DNA of 64,000 nt, taken from the NCBI RefSeq assembly GCF_000488215.1, contig NZ_KI530735.1, forward strand, positions 223,427 to 287,426. The letters are read 5' to 3'. Numbering within the stretch: position 1 is the stretch's first letter; every line of letters begins with the position of its first letter. The position numbers and the translations under genes were made by a program. Below, one piece after another: positions 1 through 9,446 of this stretch. The notes below the pieces were generated by a model. The model worked only from the letters and a program-made list of their open reading frames with translations, did not search any database and had not been told where the DNA came from. The stretch is from Acinetobacter nectaris CIP 110549. Its GTDB lineage: Bacteria; Pseudomonadota; Gammaproteobacteria; Pseudomonadales; Moraxellaceae.

Positions 1-1077
1 CATTGCACAAATCATCCGTACACGATTATGCATCCATCCCGTTTGTTTTAGTTGACGCATACCCGCATCGACGATAGGAATACCTGTTTCACCATGCTGC
101 CACTTTGCTAGGTCATCAGAGTTATTCCGCCATTGAATCTTTTGTGTTTCTTTTTTAAAAGGCAGATGTTTAGAGATATGTGGAAAATCAACCATAATAT
201 GTTGATAGAACTCACGCCATAAAAGCTCATCAACCCATACCTGTTGTCCTTTACTTTTTATTGAAAAGATATAGTCATTGTCTTTGAGAACTTCTTCTAA
301 ACATTGGCGTACAGAAATAGCACCAATGTTGAGATAGGGAGATAACTGACTTGTACCATCTATACTAGGTATATCTCTTTTTTCATCATAATGGCTTATT
401 TTATATTTTATAAAGTCATGTAGTTTTTTCTGTGCGATTTTTTCACTAATTTCTAGTTGGAATGCAAGATGGTTTTTATCATGTTTAAACTCAGAAATAA
501 GGTCTGTAATAGATTCATTTTCAATATTGCCGAGATCTACTTTTATTTGAGTTTTAGGTAAGGGATAGCATCTAGGTATAGAGATACTGAGTCGTTCATA
601 GCAGGTTTTTTTAAAAGCTGTAAATACTTTATAGGGTTCGCCTGATTTATTGCGAATACTTTGTGTTGGGAAAAGTGTCCGATCTTCAAATAGATGAATG
701 CTTTTTTCTAATTTTGCCAAAGCCGTTGTGACGTGAGTATCTCGTTGTTGTTCGTTAAATGGTAGTTCGGTATTTGCATAGACTGCATCAATATCTAGTT
801 CTTGGCAGAGTGAAGCGATATATGTAGGAATATTTTCCCACCATGGAATAGTTTTTATAATTAAGGGAATATTTAGCTGTTTTAATTCCGTTTGGATGTT
901 TTGAAGTTGGCGTAAATAGAAGTAAATTTTGCTTGGTGCATCATCATGGCTTTGCCACTGCTGTGGAGAAATAATGGCGAGGGCAAGGCATTCTCGGTTG
1001 TTTTGAGTCGCATGCCATAAGCCTGCATTGTCATTTACACGTAGGTCTTGGCGGAACCAAAATAAGTTTCTAGTCAT
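1..1077 (-). CDS. phrB: Deoxyribodipyrimidine photolyase, C-terminus cut by window edge
   Basis: Light-driven repair of cyclobutane pyrimidine dimers in DNA, using FAD and an antenna cofactor. The frame opens with MTRNLFWFRQDLRVNDN, the typical start of the photolyase N-terminal antenna domain (FRxDLRxxDN). Near the window edge it reads WVDELLWREFYQH and, further on, WQHGETGIPIVDAGMRQL, both characteristic of the FAD-binding helical domain. The start at 1077 is the first ATG of the frame. About 359 codons are visible; class I photolyases are about 470 residues, so roughly the last quarter lies outside. It is transcribed in the same direction as slyD but separated from it by a strong terminator, so it is probably its own unit. 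Confidence 0.93.
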   Translation of the reverse strand, partial: MTRNLFWFRQDLRVNDNAGLWHATQNNRECLALAIISPQQWQSHDDAPSKIYFYLRQLQNIQTELKQLNIPLIIKTIPWWENIPTYIASLCQELDIDAVYANTELPFNEQQRDTHVTTALAKLEKSIHLFEDRTLFPTQSIRNKSGEPYKVFTAFKKTCYERLSISIPRCYPLPKTQIKVDLGNIENESITDLISEFKHDKNHLAFQLEISEKIAQKKLHDFIKYKISHYDEKRDIPSIDGTSQLSPYLNIGAISVRQCLEEVLKDNDYIFSIKSKGQQVWVDELLWREFYQHIMVDFPHISKHLPFKKETQKIQWRNNSDDLAKWQHGETGIPIVDAGMRQLKQTGWMHNRVRMICAM

Positions 1078-1126
1078 TTTTTATTTTATTTGAAAGTTAG
1101 TATTTATATTTTAGATGGATATAAAT

Positions 1127-1158
1127 AAAAAAAGCAAAGCTTACGCTTTGCTTTTTTT
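1127..1158 (-). terminator. Rho-independent terminator of slyD
   Basis: A 14-bp stem (arms 1127-1140 and 1145-1158, core GCAAAGC/GCTTTGC) with a 4-base loop is followed on the minus strand by a T run. It lies just past the slyD stop and before the photolyase start. Confidence 0.85.
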
Positions 1159-1171
1159 AGAAGAAACCAAC

Positions 1172-1654
1172 TTAGTGTTGGTGACCGCCTGCACCGTGTA
1201 CATGGCCGTGCTCAATTTCTTCAGCAGTTGCTTCACGTACTTCTGCAACTTCAACATCAAATGTTAAGTCTTGACCAGCAAGTGGGAAGTTTGCATCTAC
1301 AAGAACTGTATCGCCTTCAACACCTTTTACAGTAACGATTTGTACACCGTCATCTGTTTGTGCTTGGAACTGCATACCTGGCTCAATTTTCTCAACGCCT
1401 TGGAACATTTGAGCAGGAACTTGTTGTACTAAATCTGGGTTGTATTCGCCATAACCTTCAGAAGCAGGAACAGTGATTTTGAATTTATCACCAGCAACTT
1501 TACCTTCTAAAGCTTTTTCTAGACCAGGAATAATGTTACCTGCGCCGTGCAAATATGTAAGTGGCTCACCTTGAGATTTATCAAGTGTTTCACCCTCAGC
1601 ATTTGTTAGTGTGTAGTGGAATGAAACCACGTTGTTATTTGCAATAGCAGTCAT
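1172..1654 (-). CDS. slyD: FKBP-type peptidyl-prolyl isomerase, SlyD-like
   Basis: Cytoplasmic prolyl isomerase and folding helper of the SlyD/FKBP family; in enterobacteria SlyD also supplies nickel to hydrogenase. The 160-residue protein starts VVSFHYTLTNAEGE and carries GAGNIIPGLEKALEG, the FKBP active-site strand, then the inserted-flap region (about residues 70-125) that defines SlyD-type isomerases. The C-terminus ends in a short histidine-rich tail (HGHVHGAGGHQH), much shorter than the metal-binding tail of E. coli SlyD, so metal storage is likely reduced. It is flanked by a terminator downstream and an AT-rich 217-bp gap upstream, which suggests a single-gene unit. Confidence 0.93.
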   Translation of the reverse strand: MTAIANNNVVSFHYTLTNAEGETLDKSQGEPLTYLHGAGNIIPGLEKALEGKVAGDKFKITVPASEGYGEYNPDLVQQVPAQMFQGVEKIEPGMQFQAQTDDGVQIVTVKGVEGDTVLVDANFPLAGQDLTFDVEVAEVREATAEEIEHGHVHGAGGHQH

Positions 1655-1811
1655 ATTGTCTATCCAATTTGTGTTTTAAGTAAATACCTCAACATAAAAA
1701 AAGCAACTTTACAAGTTTGACTATATTTTATTCATTGAGAAGTATTGCTCATTTACTTTAATAGTATGAGGGTCATATATAAAAAATCAATGAAACTATG
1801 ATTTAAAAGTG

Positions 1812-1855
1812 TACAACCTATGTTTTTTAAATAAATATTAACCACATAGGTTGTA
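1812..1855. repeat. 11-bp inverted repeat between ndh and slyD
   Basis: TACAACCTATG at 1812-1822 is exactly reverse-complemented at 1845-1855, with a 22-base AT-rich loop. It sits 16 bases past the ndh stop. The loop is long and no clear T run follows on the minus strand, so it may be an imperfect terminator or an mRNA 3'-end stabiliser. Confidence 0.5.
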
Positions 1856-1871
1856 AAATTTTACTTAAAAA

Positions 1872-3161
1872 TTAGTATAGTTTGATTTTTGGCCCTACAC
1901 GACGTGTTACAAAATCTTTTGTCATCATTAAACCAGCTTGACCATAACCATGAACATTTGCCTGATGAATACGATACAAAGAAGCATACATAGAGCGTGC
2001 GAGTGCACCATGCACTTTCACTTGTCCTAAAATTTGTCCGATGGCTTTGTGACGACTGAGAGAAACCAAAGAGCCTTTATCTGTAAAGCTAAACATTGGA
2101 AGTTGTGCACCACGTAAGCGTGCAGCCAGTGCTTGGGTGAGGAAAGTTGCTTGTTGGCTAGCAACTTGTGCTCGAGGACCTAAAGGCGGTTCTTTTGCAT
2201 CGGGCTGACAGTGTGCACAATCGCCAAATGCAAAAATGTTTGGATCAGTCATTGTCTGAAGTGTTGCATACACTTTAAGACGATTAATTCGATCTTTCTC
2301 AAAGTTTTTGAACTGTTCTAAAACTTCAGGGGCTTTCACACCTGCTGCCCATACTTTCATGGTTGCAGGAATGGTTTTACCATCTGCAAAAATAATAGAG
2401 TCAGTAGTGACTTCACTTACTTTGTGGTTGGTGAGTACTTCAATTCCCATTTTCTCTAATGTTTTTTGCGTTTGTGCTGAAATGGCTTCAGACAATGCAG
2501 GCAAGATACGTTGAGTGGCTTCAATGAGTGTTATTTTCACCAATTTAGGATCAATTTTATTTAACCCATACTGATGGAAATTTTCTTTTGCATCGATAAG
2601 TTCTGCGGCAAGTTCAACGCCTGTTGCACCAGCACCAATAATTGCAATATTAAGTGCAGACATCGTTTGGCTATTTTGTGCATTTAAATAGAGATGAAAT
2701 AAGTCTTGCTGAAAGACTTCTGCTTGCTCTCTGTTATCTAAGAAATAGCAGTTATCACGAACACCTTTTGTATTAAAGTCATTACAGCGAGAGCCAATAG
2801 CCATCACTAATGTATCGTATTCGATGTCTGTATAGCCATCTTGACAATATTTTTCAGAAAGTTGAGGTGTGCTAACTTGAATCTTTTTTTGTTCACGGTC
2901 GATTGTTTCAAATTGACCTAGAATGAATTGATAATTATGTTTTTTTGCATGAGCAAAATAGTTGGTTTCTTCAGCATGAGGATTAAGCGTACCCGCCGCA
3001 ATTTCATGGAGAAGAGGCTTCCAAATATGAGATAAAGATCGGTCAATTAAGGTGATCTTTGCTTTTTGGTGTTTACCAAGAGTATCTCCGAGTTGTGTTG
3101 CTAACTCTAAGCCCCCAGCTCCTCCACCAACGATAACAATACGGTGTAGCGCCTTACTCAT
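1872..3161 (-). CDS. ndh: Type II NADH:quinone oxidoreductase
   Basis: Single-subunit, non-proton-pumping NADH dehydrogenase that passes electrons from NADH through FAD to quinone at the inner face of the membrane. Two dinucleotide-binding folds are visible: VGGGAGG at residues 11-17 for FAD and IGAGATGVE at about 175-183 for NAD(H). FAFGDCAHC near residue 311 is the usual second FAD-contact motif of this superfamily, and GPRAQVASQQA follows. The length of 429 fits the family. The C-terminus is basic and amphipathic, as expected for monotopic membrane attachment. dacC lies upstream on the same strand beyond a hairpin. Confidence 0.93.
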   Translation of the reverse strand: MSKALHRIVIVGGGAGGLELATQLGDTLGKHQKAKITLIDRSLSHIWKPLLHEIAAGTLNPHAEETNYFAHAKKHNYQFILGQFETIDREQKKIQVSTPQLSEKYCQDGYTDIEYDTLVMAIGSRCNDFNTKGVRDNCYFLDNREQAEVFQQDLFHLYLNAQNSQTMSALNIAIIGAGATGVELAAELIDAKENFHQYGLNKIDPKLVKITLIEATQRILPALSEAISAQTQKTLEKMGIEVLTNHKVSEVTTDSIIFADGKTIPATMKVWAAGVKAPEVLEQFKNFEKDRINRLKVYATLQTMTDPNIFAFGDCAHCQPDAKEPPLGPRAQVASQQATFLTQALAARLRGAQLPMFSFTDKGSLVSLSRHKAIGQILGQVKVHGALARSMYASLYRIHQANVHGYGQAGLMMTKDFVTRRVGPKIKLY

Positions 3162-3191
3162 AACTTACGTTTGCCTTTATGCTTGAATGAT

Positions 3192-3230
3192 AAAAGATGA
3201 CATCTCATGTTTATTAATATGTCATCTTTT
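3192..3230 (-). terminator. Probable terminator of the D,D-carboxypeptidase gene
   Basis: A 12-bp perfect stem (3192-3203 with 3219-3230, AAAAGATGACAT and its complement) and a 15-base loop lie between dacC and ndh; on the minus strand the stem ends in TTTT. Confidence 0.6.
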
Positions 3231-3252
3231 AATAAATGTAAACGATTACCGT

Positions 3253-4551
3253 TTATTTAATTGGATAAACGATAGCTTCCGTAGCATTATCAGAGAAAAA
3301 CGGCAAAATGTGCTTTAACCAATGAATAAAACGTTCAAATAAATTCGCACGTTCTAGTTCAACTTTTGCTGACAATGGAAAATCTTCAATTAATTGATTA
3401 TTTTGGAAAACTTTAACATTTGCAAGGTTCATTTCCTGATTTAATGGCGCAGTGAGTTGTTTTTGATCAAGTTGTATAGATAAGTGTGTTTTTGTGTCCT
3501 GTAATGGTGCAATAACTTGACCATCTATACTAATTAAGCCACTGGTATTACTAAAGTTTTTCATACTTATTGGGCTGTTTGAGTCATATAATGATGTCGT
3601 GATGATCCTTGCACTGTCTGCCTTTAATGTAAATGTATTCTGTTTTCCTTCAACTACAGGAAGTTGAGCAATGGGTTGGTTTGCCTGAATTGCTACTTCA
3701 TCACGTGTGTAGTTAAACGCCATATTCATGAGCTCATAAGCAACTTGTGCGCGTTTGTAAGCACTTTTTGTCCCCATAACAACGACAATAAGACGACGTT
3801 CGGGAAGTTGTGTACTCACTGTTGGTCTTTTTGCAGTAAGCGCAAGGTTATAACCTGCGGCAGCCGTATAGCCTGTTTTTAAACCGTCAACTGTAGGATC
3901 TTGTTTAAGTAAAATATTGGTTGCATGGTGGGTATGCCCATTCCACGAATAACTTGTCTGTTTAGAGTAATATAAATATTGTGGGTATTGTTGTATGAGT
4001 GTGTTTGCAAGCTTCGCTAAATCTGCGGCAGAGGCATAATGACCATCCATCGTGATACCAGCAGGGTTAGTAAAGTGAGTATCTGTCATGCCAAGTGCTT
4101 TCGCTTCACTATTCATCATTTCCACAAAATGAGGAATATCTCCACCTAACTGCTGTGCAAGTGTTACCGCAGCATCATTGGCAGACATGACAATAAGTCC
4201 ACTTAAAAGTTGGTCTACGGTAATTTGTTGTCCTTGACGCAAGAACATTTGAGATTCATCAGGTTGAACAATATGAACGACATTTGATGCAGTAATAACA
4301 TCTGTTGTTTTAAGCTTGCCTTCTTGAATTGCTTTAAGTGTAAGGTAAGCAACCATCATTTTTGTTAAAGATGCAGGAGCACGTTGTGCATGGCTGTTAT
4401 ATTCAGCCAAAGTTTGTTTAGATTGTGGATCATAGATAATCCATGAAGCGGCCTCGACAGAGTCTGGGTTAATTGTTAGAACACTGGCATGTGTAATTGT
4501 TGTGCATAATAATGCCATGAAACTTGTGAGGAGCAGGGTAAAACGTTTCAA
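3253..4551 (-). CDS. dacC: Serine-type D-alanyl-D-alanine carboxypeptidase (PBP5/6 type)
   Basis: Periplasmic low-molecular-mass penicillin-binding protein that trims the terminal D-Ala from peptidoglycan pentapeptides. A signal peptide ends around THAS (residue 23). The three active-site motifs are intact: SLTK at 61-64, SAN at 123-125 and KTG at 225-227. A PBP5-type C-terminal beta domain follows (about 290-395), and the last 35 residues contain an amphipathic stretch (FERFIHWLKHILPFF) that would anchor the protein to the outer face of the inner membrane. Length 432 is normal. The symbol follows Acinetobacter usage; dacA would be equally defensible. Confidence 0.93.
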   Translation of the reverse strand: MKRFTLLLTSFMALLCTTITHASVLTINPDSVEAASWIIYDPQSKQTLAEYNSHAQRAPASLTKMMVAYLTLKAIQEGKLKTTDVITASNVVHIVQPDESQMFLRQGQQITVDQLLSGLIVMSANDAAVTLAQQLGGDIPHFVEMMNSEAKALGMTDTHFTNPAGITMDGHYASAADLAKLANTLIQQYPQYLYYSKQTSYSWNGHTHHATNILLKQDPTVDGLKTGYTAAAGYNLALTAKRPTVSTQLPERRLIVVVMGTKSAYKRAQVAYELMNMAFNYTRDEVAIQANQPIAQLPVVEGKQNTFTLKADSARIITTSLYDSNSPISMKNFSNTSGLISIDGQVIAPLQDTKTHLSIQLDQKQLTAPLNQEMNLANVKVFQNNQLIEDFPLSAKVELERANLFERFIHWLKHILPFFSDNATEAIVYPIK

Positions 4552-4718
4552 AAGAGCCGCCTTAAGGATGAGCTAGAGGTGGAAAAATACTATATAAAAC
4601 TTAAAAAGAATTAAAATTTAGGTATGTATATAGAATCCGTACGAAGTATGCGATCTTAGAATAAAAAAGTGCTAAGCTAAACCCTTGCTAAGCGAGATTA
4701 GGATTAGAATTCTGACTT

Positions 4719-6419
4719 ATGTTGCACTATCAAATAGAATTTGACGATTATAAACAACACCTTATTCATGTAACATTACGATTTTTAGCCAATCCTTCTC
4801 AGGTATTGTGGATACCGACTTGGATTCCTGGCAGTTATTTAGTGCGTGAATTTGCCAAACATATTGAGTCTGTAAAAGCATATGATGAGGCTGGTCGTAA
4901 CTTAACAATAACAAAATTTGAAAAGAATAAATGGCGTTTACACAATACAGATCATGAATTGATCACCGTTGAATATGATGTTTATGCATATGATTTGTCT
5001 GTGCGTGGCGCATATGTCGATCAGCAACGTTTATATGTTAATCCAGCATGTGTATGTTTAGGTCTAGAAGCACAAGAAAATGTTGCCTGTGAAATTGAAG
5101 TTTTTGTTCCTGAAGCACTAAAACATTTTTCAATAGCTACAGGGCTAAAAGCGAAAAGTCTAGTGGCAGGACGCCATACGCTCTATGCAAAAGACTATAT
5201 GCAGTTAATAGATAGTCCATTTGAATTGGCAGCGCAAGACCGTTTTATATTTAATGTTGAGAATATTCCACATGAATTTGTTATCTCAGGAAAGCACACA
5301 ACAAATTTAACGCGTTTGCAGCAAGATATTGAAAAGATTTGCCGAACAGAAATTCAAATGTTTGGCTCAGCACCATTTCAAAATTATGTTTTTATGACGA
5401 TTGCGACAGGCAATAGTTATGGTGGGTTAGAGCATCCGAATTCGACGAGTTTAATAACTCCGCGTGATGATTTGCCCAAGATAAATGAACCTGAAGAGCC
5501 TTCAGCAGCGTATCAACGTTTTCTTGGGCTTTGTAGTCATGAGTATTTTCACTCATGGTTGGTGAAATTTATTCGCCCTGAAAATTTTGCGAATTATGAT
5601 TTAAATAAAGAGGGTTATACTTCTTTACTTTGGATTTTTGAAGGATTTACATCGTATTACGATGACCTTATTTTACTACGCAGTGGTGTGATTTCTCAGG
5701 ATAGCTATTTAAAACTGTTAAAAGCCCAAATTGACCGTTATTTACAAAATCCGGGACGCTATATTCAGTCTGTAACAGAGTCGAGTTTCGACACATGGAT
5801 TAAATTTTATAGACCTGATGAAAATACGAATAATGCGGGTACAAGCTACTATAATAAAGGTGCTTTGGTTGCACTGTGCTTAGATTTAAGCTTAAGGAAT
5901 CATGGTTCTAGTTTAGATGCTGTGATGCGCTGCTTGTATGAAAATGCACAGCAAGGCAAGCAGGTTAATGAGAAGACTATTTTCGAATTATGTCAAAAAT
6001 TAACAGATGAAGATTGGACAGAGCGTTTGAGCTTCCTTATTCATACGACAGAAGAACTGCCAATTGAAGCATTACTTTCGAGTGTAGGACTTTCTTATCA
6101 ACTAGAAGCAGAAAAAAGCTTACCATTTGGTATGAAAACTATTGAAAAGTCTGAAGGAGTCGTTGTTCAGCAGGTACGCCGTAATAGTGCTGCTGCTCAA
6201 GCTGGTTTGTCTGCACATGATGTGATTATTGCTATTGATGGTATTAAAGCCACTGATCAGAAACTAATAAGCTATTCACAGCAACAAGAAACATTAGAAA
6301 TGCACGTGTTTAGACGTGATGAGCTGCTATGTTTATCTATAGAAGGACAAAAAGTAGATTTAAATACAGTCGAACTTACTGTTGTAGATGAGCAAAAAGT
6401 CAAAAGCTGGTTGTCTTAA
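4719..6419 (+). CDS. M61-family metallopeptidase with C-terminal PDZ domain
   Basis: Putative zinc aminopeptidase of the glycyl-aminopeptidase (M61) family. The 566-residue protein has an N-terminal beta-rich domain (opening LHYQIEFDDYKQHLIHVTLRF), then the zinc motif HEYFH at 274-278. FEGFTSYYDD further on should provide the third ligand glutamate. A PDZ-like domain (about 455-545, with AAQAGLSAHDVIIAIDG) ends the chain, the usual M61 layout. There is no signal peptide, so it is probably cytoplasmic. It is divergent from dacC and followed by a strong hairpin. The natural substrate is not evident from the sequence. Confidence 0.9.
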   Translation: MLHYQIEFDDYKQHLIHVTLRFLANPSQVLWIPTWIPGSYLVREFAKHIESVKAYDEAGRNLTITKFEKNKWRLHNTDHELITVEYDVYAYDLSVRGAYVDQQRLYVNPACVCLGLEAQENVACEIEVFVPEALKHFSIATGLKAKSLVAGRHTLYAKDYMQLIDSPFELAAQDRFIFNVENIPHEFVISGKHTTNLTRLQQDIEKICRTEIQMFGSAPFQNYVFMTIATGNSYGGLEHPNSTSLITPRDDLPKINEPEEPSAAYQRFLGLCSHEYFHSWLVKFIRPENFANYDLNKEGYTSLLWIFEGFTSYYDDLILLRSGVISQDSYLKLLKAQIDRYLQNPGRYIQSVTESSFDTWIKFYRPDENTNNAGTSYYNKGALVALCLDLSLRNHGSSLDAVMRCLYENAQQGKQVNEKTIFELCQKLTDEDWTERLSFLIHTTEELPIEALLSSVGLSYQLEAEKSLPFGMKTIEKSEGVVVQQVRRNSAAAQAGLSAHDVIIAIDGIKATDQKLISYSQQQETLEMHVFRRDELLCLSIEGQKVDLNTVELTVVDEQKVKSWLS

Positions 6420-6425
6420 TATATA

Positions 6426-6460
6426 AATAGGCATAGAAAAAGCTATGCCTATTTTCTTTT
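6426..6460. terminator. Convergent terminator, M61 peptidase / transthyretin-like gene
   Basis: An 11-bp stem (6426-6436 with 6443-6453, core AGGCATAG) with a 6-base loop and a T-rich tail on the plus strand. It lies between two convergent genes and could also act on the minus strand. Confidence 0.8.
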
Positions 6461-6461
6461 A

Positions 6462-6866
6462 CTAATCAGCCGATTTATACGTGGAGTAACCATATTGGCT
6501 AATTGTAAGAGGAATCTGATAGTGGTCTGTACTGCCATCAATCACAAATACGATCGGAATTTCAGCATAGAAAGCACGCAAGTTTTTATTTTTAAACCAA
6601 TCACCTGTTTTAAATGTAATTTTATAAATGCCTTTGTCTAGCGTTGTTTTTGTACTTGGGTAAAGTGTATCTAAACGACCTTTGTCATCTGTTGTACCTT
6701 CACCAATTTTTGTCCATGTATTATTTTGTTGAGCTTCAAGTTCAACATTCATTTGTGTTGCAGGGCCACCTGTCTCAAGGTTTGTGACTTGTACACCAAT
6801 CGGTGCAATTGCAAAAGCCATGTGAGAAAAGATGAGCCCTGTCATCAGTGTGACTAGTTTCTTCAT
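6462..6866 (-). CDS. Secreted transthyretin-like / hydroxyisourate hydrolase-like protein lacking catalytic residues
   Basis: The protein is 134 residues from the chosen ATG at 6866, which has AGGAT seven bases upstream; an earlier in-frame ATG at 6902 would spoil the signal peptide. Residues 1-19 (MKKLVTLMTGLIFSHMAFA) are a clear Sec signal peptide. The mature part follows the periplasmic 5-hydroxyisourate hydrolase pattern: ETGGPA, TDDKGR, FKTGDWFK, AEIPIVF, HYQIPL, QYGYSTY. Of the family's catalytic set, the N-terminal histidine is Gln26, the second histidine of HYH is Gln117, and the C-terminal YRGS is replaced by YKSAD; only the arginine of KGR is kept. The fold looks intact, but urate-pathway hydrolysis is doubtful. 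No purine catabolism gene is nearby. Confidence 0.82.
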   Translation of the reverse strand: MKKLVTLMTGLIFSHMAFAIAPIGVQVTNLETGGPATQMNVELEAQQNNTWTKIGEGTTDDKGRLDTLYPSTKTTLDKGIYKITFKTGDWFKNKNLRAFYAEIPIVFVIDGSTDHYQIPLTISQYGYSTYKSAD

Positions 6867-6976
6867 CGTTATCCTACATAAGTTAGGTTTACAATCTATC
6901 ATACGGTTTCTTGCAAAAAATGCCGATATGAAAATGTAACTTCACGAATAAGACGACAAAATGAAGGGAGTGATCA

Positions 6977-7735
6977 CTATTTTCTAGATCTACCTCTACC
7001 TTTCTTTAAGTTCGGGCGTGTTGTGCCATTGGTAATACGACGTGGTCGTTGAGCATCTGTTTTAAAGATTTCGATCAGAACTTCTTCACGCTTTTTATTT
7101 TGCTTTCTCTTTTTAGGATCTTCACGTTTCCCTGATTTTTTAGCAGGCGCTTTGAGCTTTTCTATGACTGCTTTGTATTCAGGGTAAAGTAAAGGCTCAA
7201 TTGAGCGTTTTTCTCCAGGTTGTAAGCCGAGTTCAATGAGATCAACAGAACCAATTTGTGTACGAATAAGGCGTAGTGTTGGGAAACCAACAGCAGCAGT
7301 CATACGACGAACTTGGCGGTTACGACCTTCTGATATTTTAATTTCTACCCATGTGGTTGGAATGTTAGCACGGTAGCGAATAGGTGGGTTTCTTTCCCAT
7401 AGCCAAGTTGGTTCTTCAATTATACGGACTTGAGCAGGTCGTGTTGGACCATCAATTAACTCTACGCCTGCGGTGAGTTTTTGAATTGCTTCTGCACTAA
7501 ACTCACCTTCTACCTGAGCAAGATAGGTTTTATGTTGTTTGTTTTTTGGGTGAGTAATAAGCTGATTCAATCCACCTTGGTCTGTGAGTATGAGTAAGCC
7601 TTCTGAGTCACGGTCAAGACGTCCAGACACACGCAAGTCAGGGTCTGTAATAAACTCAGCCAATGTGGGGTGCTTTTCATCCTCTCTAAATTGAGAAAGG
7701 ACATTAAAGGGTTTATTCAGTACAGTGATTTTCAT
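6977..7735 (-). CDS. rluE: 23S rRNA pseudouridine synthase, RluE-like (RsuA family)
   Basis: Modifies one uridine of 23S rRNA (U2457 in E. coli numbering for RluE). GRLDRDSEGLL at residues 38-48 holds the catalytic Asp41, and NRQVRRMTAAVGFPTLRLIR is the second RsuA-family signature. The segment with PTWLWERNPPIRYR closely resembles the corresponding stretch of E. coli RluE. As in RluE, no S4 domain precedes the catalytic domain. A lysine/arginine-rich tail of about 55 residues (after 195) is an addition that could help bind RNA. The gene appears to stand alone. Confidence 0.9.
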   Translation of the reverse strand: MKITVLNKPFNVLSQFREDEKHPTLAEFITDPDLRVSGRLDRDSEGLLILTDQGGLNQLITHPKNKQHKTYLAQVEGEFSAEAIQKLTAGVELIDGPTRPAQVRIIEEPTWLWERNPPIRYRANIPTTWVEIKISEGRNRQVRRMTAAVGFPTLRLIRTQIGSVDLIELGLQPGEKRSIEPLLYPEYKAVIEKLKAPAKKSGKREDPKKRKQNKKREEVLIEIFKTDAQRPRRITNGTTRPNLKKGRGRSRK

Positions 7736-7912
7736 GGGAATATCTGCTTTAACAAGAATGATGTATATGTATTGATTTTTTAAATGTAGATTATTTCCAA
7801 GCTAAATAACATATTGTGTATATTTACTTTAGAATGATGACACATTTAAAAAAATGAAAATTGTTCGAAAGACAATAATTTAGTTCGCCAAATATAAAAG
7901 GGAGCCTGGCAA

Positions 7913-9169
7913 ATGGGTTATGAAAAGATTGTTGTACCAACAAGTGGTGACAAAATTACCGTAAATGCAGACCGTTCATGGAATGTTCCAAATCATCCAA
8001 TCATTCCTTTTATTGAAGGTGATGGTATTGGTATAGATATTACACCTGCCATGAAAGAGGTTGTTGATGCTGCGGTAGAAAAGGCTTACGGTGGCGAACG
8101 CTCTATTGAATGGATGGAAGTATACTGCGGTGAGAAAGCAAATGCTAGTTATGGTACATATATGCCAGAAGAAACTTTTGCTGCTATCCGTGATTTTGTT
8201 GTTGCGATTAAAGGCCCATTAACAACACCAGTAGGCGGTGGTATTCGCTCATTGAATGTAGCATTACGTCAAGAGTTAGACTTATATGTTTGTTCGCGTC
8301 CAGTGCGTTGGTTTGAAGGTGTACCTTCACCTGTGAAGCATCCCGAACAAACAGATATGACTATTTTTCGTGAAAACTCTGAAGATATTTATGCAGGGAT
8401 TGAATGGAAAGCAGACTCTGACGAAGCGAAAAAAGTCATTAAATTCCTTCAAGAAGAAATGGGTGTGAAAAAAATCCGTTTCCCTGAAGGGTGTGGTATT
8501 GGTGTTAAACCTGTATCGAAAGAAGGTACACAGCGTCTCGTACGTAAAGCAATCCAGTTTGCAATTGATAATGATAAGCCATCTGTGACGTTAGTGCACA
8601 AAGGCAACATTATGAAATACACAGAAGGTGCTTTTAAAGAGTGGGGCTATGAGCTTGCACAAGAAGCATTCGGTGGCGAGCTAATTGATGGTGGTCCATG
8701 GGTAAGTATTAAAAATCCAAAAAATGGCAAAGAAATTGTCATTAAAGATGTTATTGCAGATGCTTTCTTACAACAAATTTTAATGCGTCCTGCGGAATAC
8801 TCTGTAATTGCGACATTGAACCTAAATGGTGACTATGTTTCTGATGCATTGGCTGCACAAGTGGGCGGTATTGGTATTGCACCAGGCGCAAACATTGGTG
8901 ATGCAGTCTCTGTTTATGAAGCAACACACGGCACGGCACCAAAATATGCAGGTCAAGATAAAGTAAACCCAGGTTCAATTATATTATCTGCTGAAATGAT
9001 GTTGCGTGATATGGGATGGACAGAAGCTGCTGACTTGATTATTAAGGGTGTTTCAGGTGCGATTTCTCATAAAACAGTGACTTATGACTTTGAGCGTCTA
9101 ATGGATGGCGCAACACTGCTAAGTTGTTCAGAATTTGGTAAAGCAATTGTAAAAAATATGGATGCTTAA
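7913..9169 (+). CDS. icd: NADP-dependent isocitrate dehydrogenase, homodimeric type
   Basis: TCA-cycle enzyme converting isocitrate to 2-oxoglutarate with NADP. At 418 residues it has the size and sequence pattern of the E. coli-type enzyme. The substrate loop [13 protein letters not shown] places a serine at residue 113, the same number as the AceK-phosphorylated serine of E. coli. The [18 protein letters not shown] segment carries the Lys-Tyr pair associated with NADP preference. The ribosome site GGGAG lies ten bases before the ATG. A good terminator follows, so the gene is monocistronic. Regulation by AceK phosphorylation is possible but cannot be seen from this window. Confidence 0.96.
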   Translation: MGYEKIVVPTSGDKITVNADRSWNVPNHPIIPFIEGDGIGIDITPAMKEVVDAAVEKAYGGERSIEWMEVYCGEKANASYGTYMPEETFAAIRDFVVAIKGPLTTPVGGGIRSLNVALRQELDLYVCSRPVRWFEGVPSPVKHPEQTDMTIFRENSEDIYAGIEWKADSDEAKKVIKFLQEEMGVKKIRFPEGCGIGVKPVSKEGTQRLVRKAIQFAIDNDKPSVTLVHKGNIMKYTEGAFKEWGYELAQEAFGGELIDGGPWVSIKNPKNGKEIVIKDVIADAFLQQILMRPAEYSVIATLNLNGDYVSDALAAQVGGIGIAPGANIGDAVSVYEATHGTAPKYAGQDKVNPGSIILSAEMMLRDMGWTEAADLIIKGVSGAISHKTVTYDFERLMDGATLLSCSEFGKAIVKNMDA

Positions 9170-9189
9170 GTCTGTATTAGATCTGAGAG

Positions 9190-9220
9190 GCCCTATCATT
9201 TGATGGGGCTTTTTCTTTCT
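9190..9220 (+). terminator. Rho-independent terminator of icd
   Basis: Stem arms 9190-9198 and 9201-9209 (GCCCTATCA with TGATGGGGC, one G-T pair; the inner pair probably opens to form the loop), followed by TTTTTCTTTCT. Confidence 0.85.
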
Positions 9221-9446
9221 TATAATAATTTAAACTAAGCTTAGTAAGAAAAAAGAATAACGATATTTTGAATTTTTTATGATATATAAGTTGTTGTTTT
9301 TAAATTAAAAAATAATAATATGAAAATCTAATCTAACGTTATCAAAATTTTGAAGAAGAGAACGTCTCTCGTTAGTTATCTATTTACTTTATAATAAATG
9401 TTAATTATATCTGATTTTGAGAATAGCCATCTGGCTAGGAGTTGCG

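Noticed and set aside
9417..9446. TTG start giving a longer TcyP
   Set aside because: ATG 9447 has AGGAG at the right distance and matches the N-terminus of the family.
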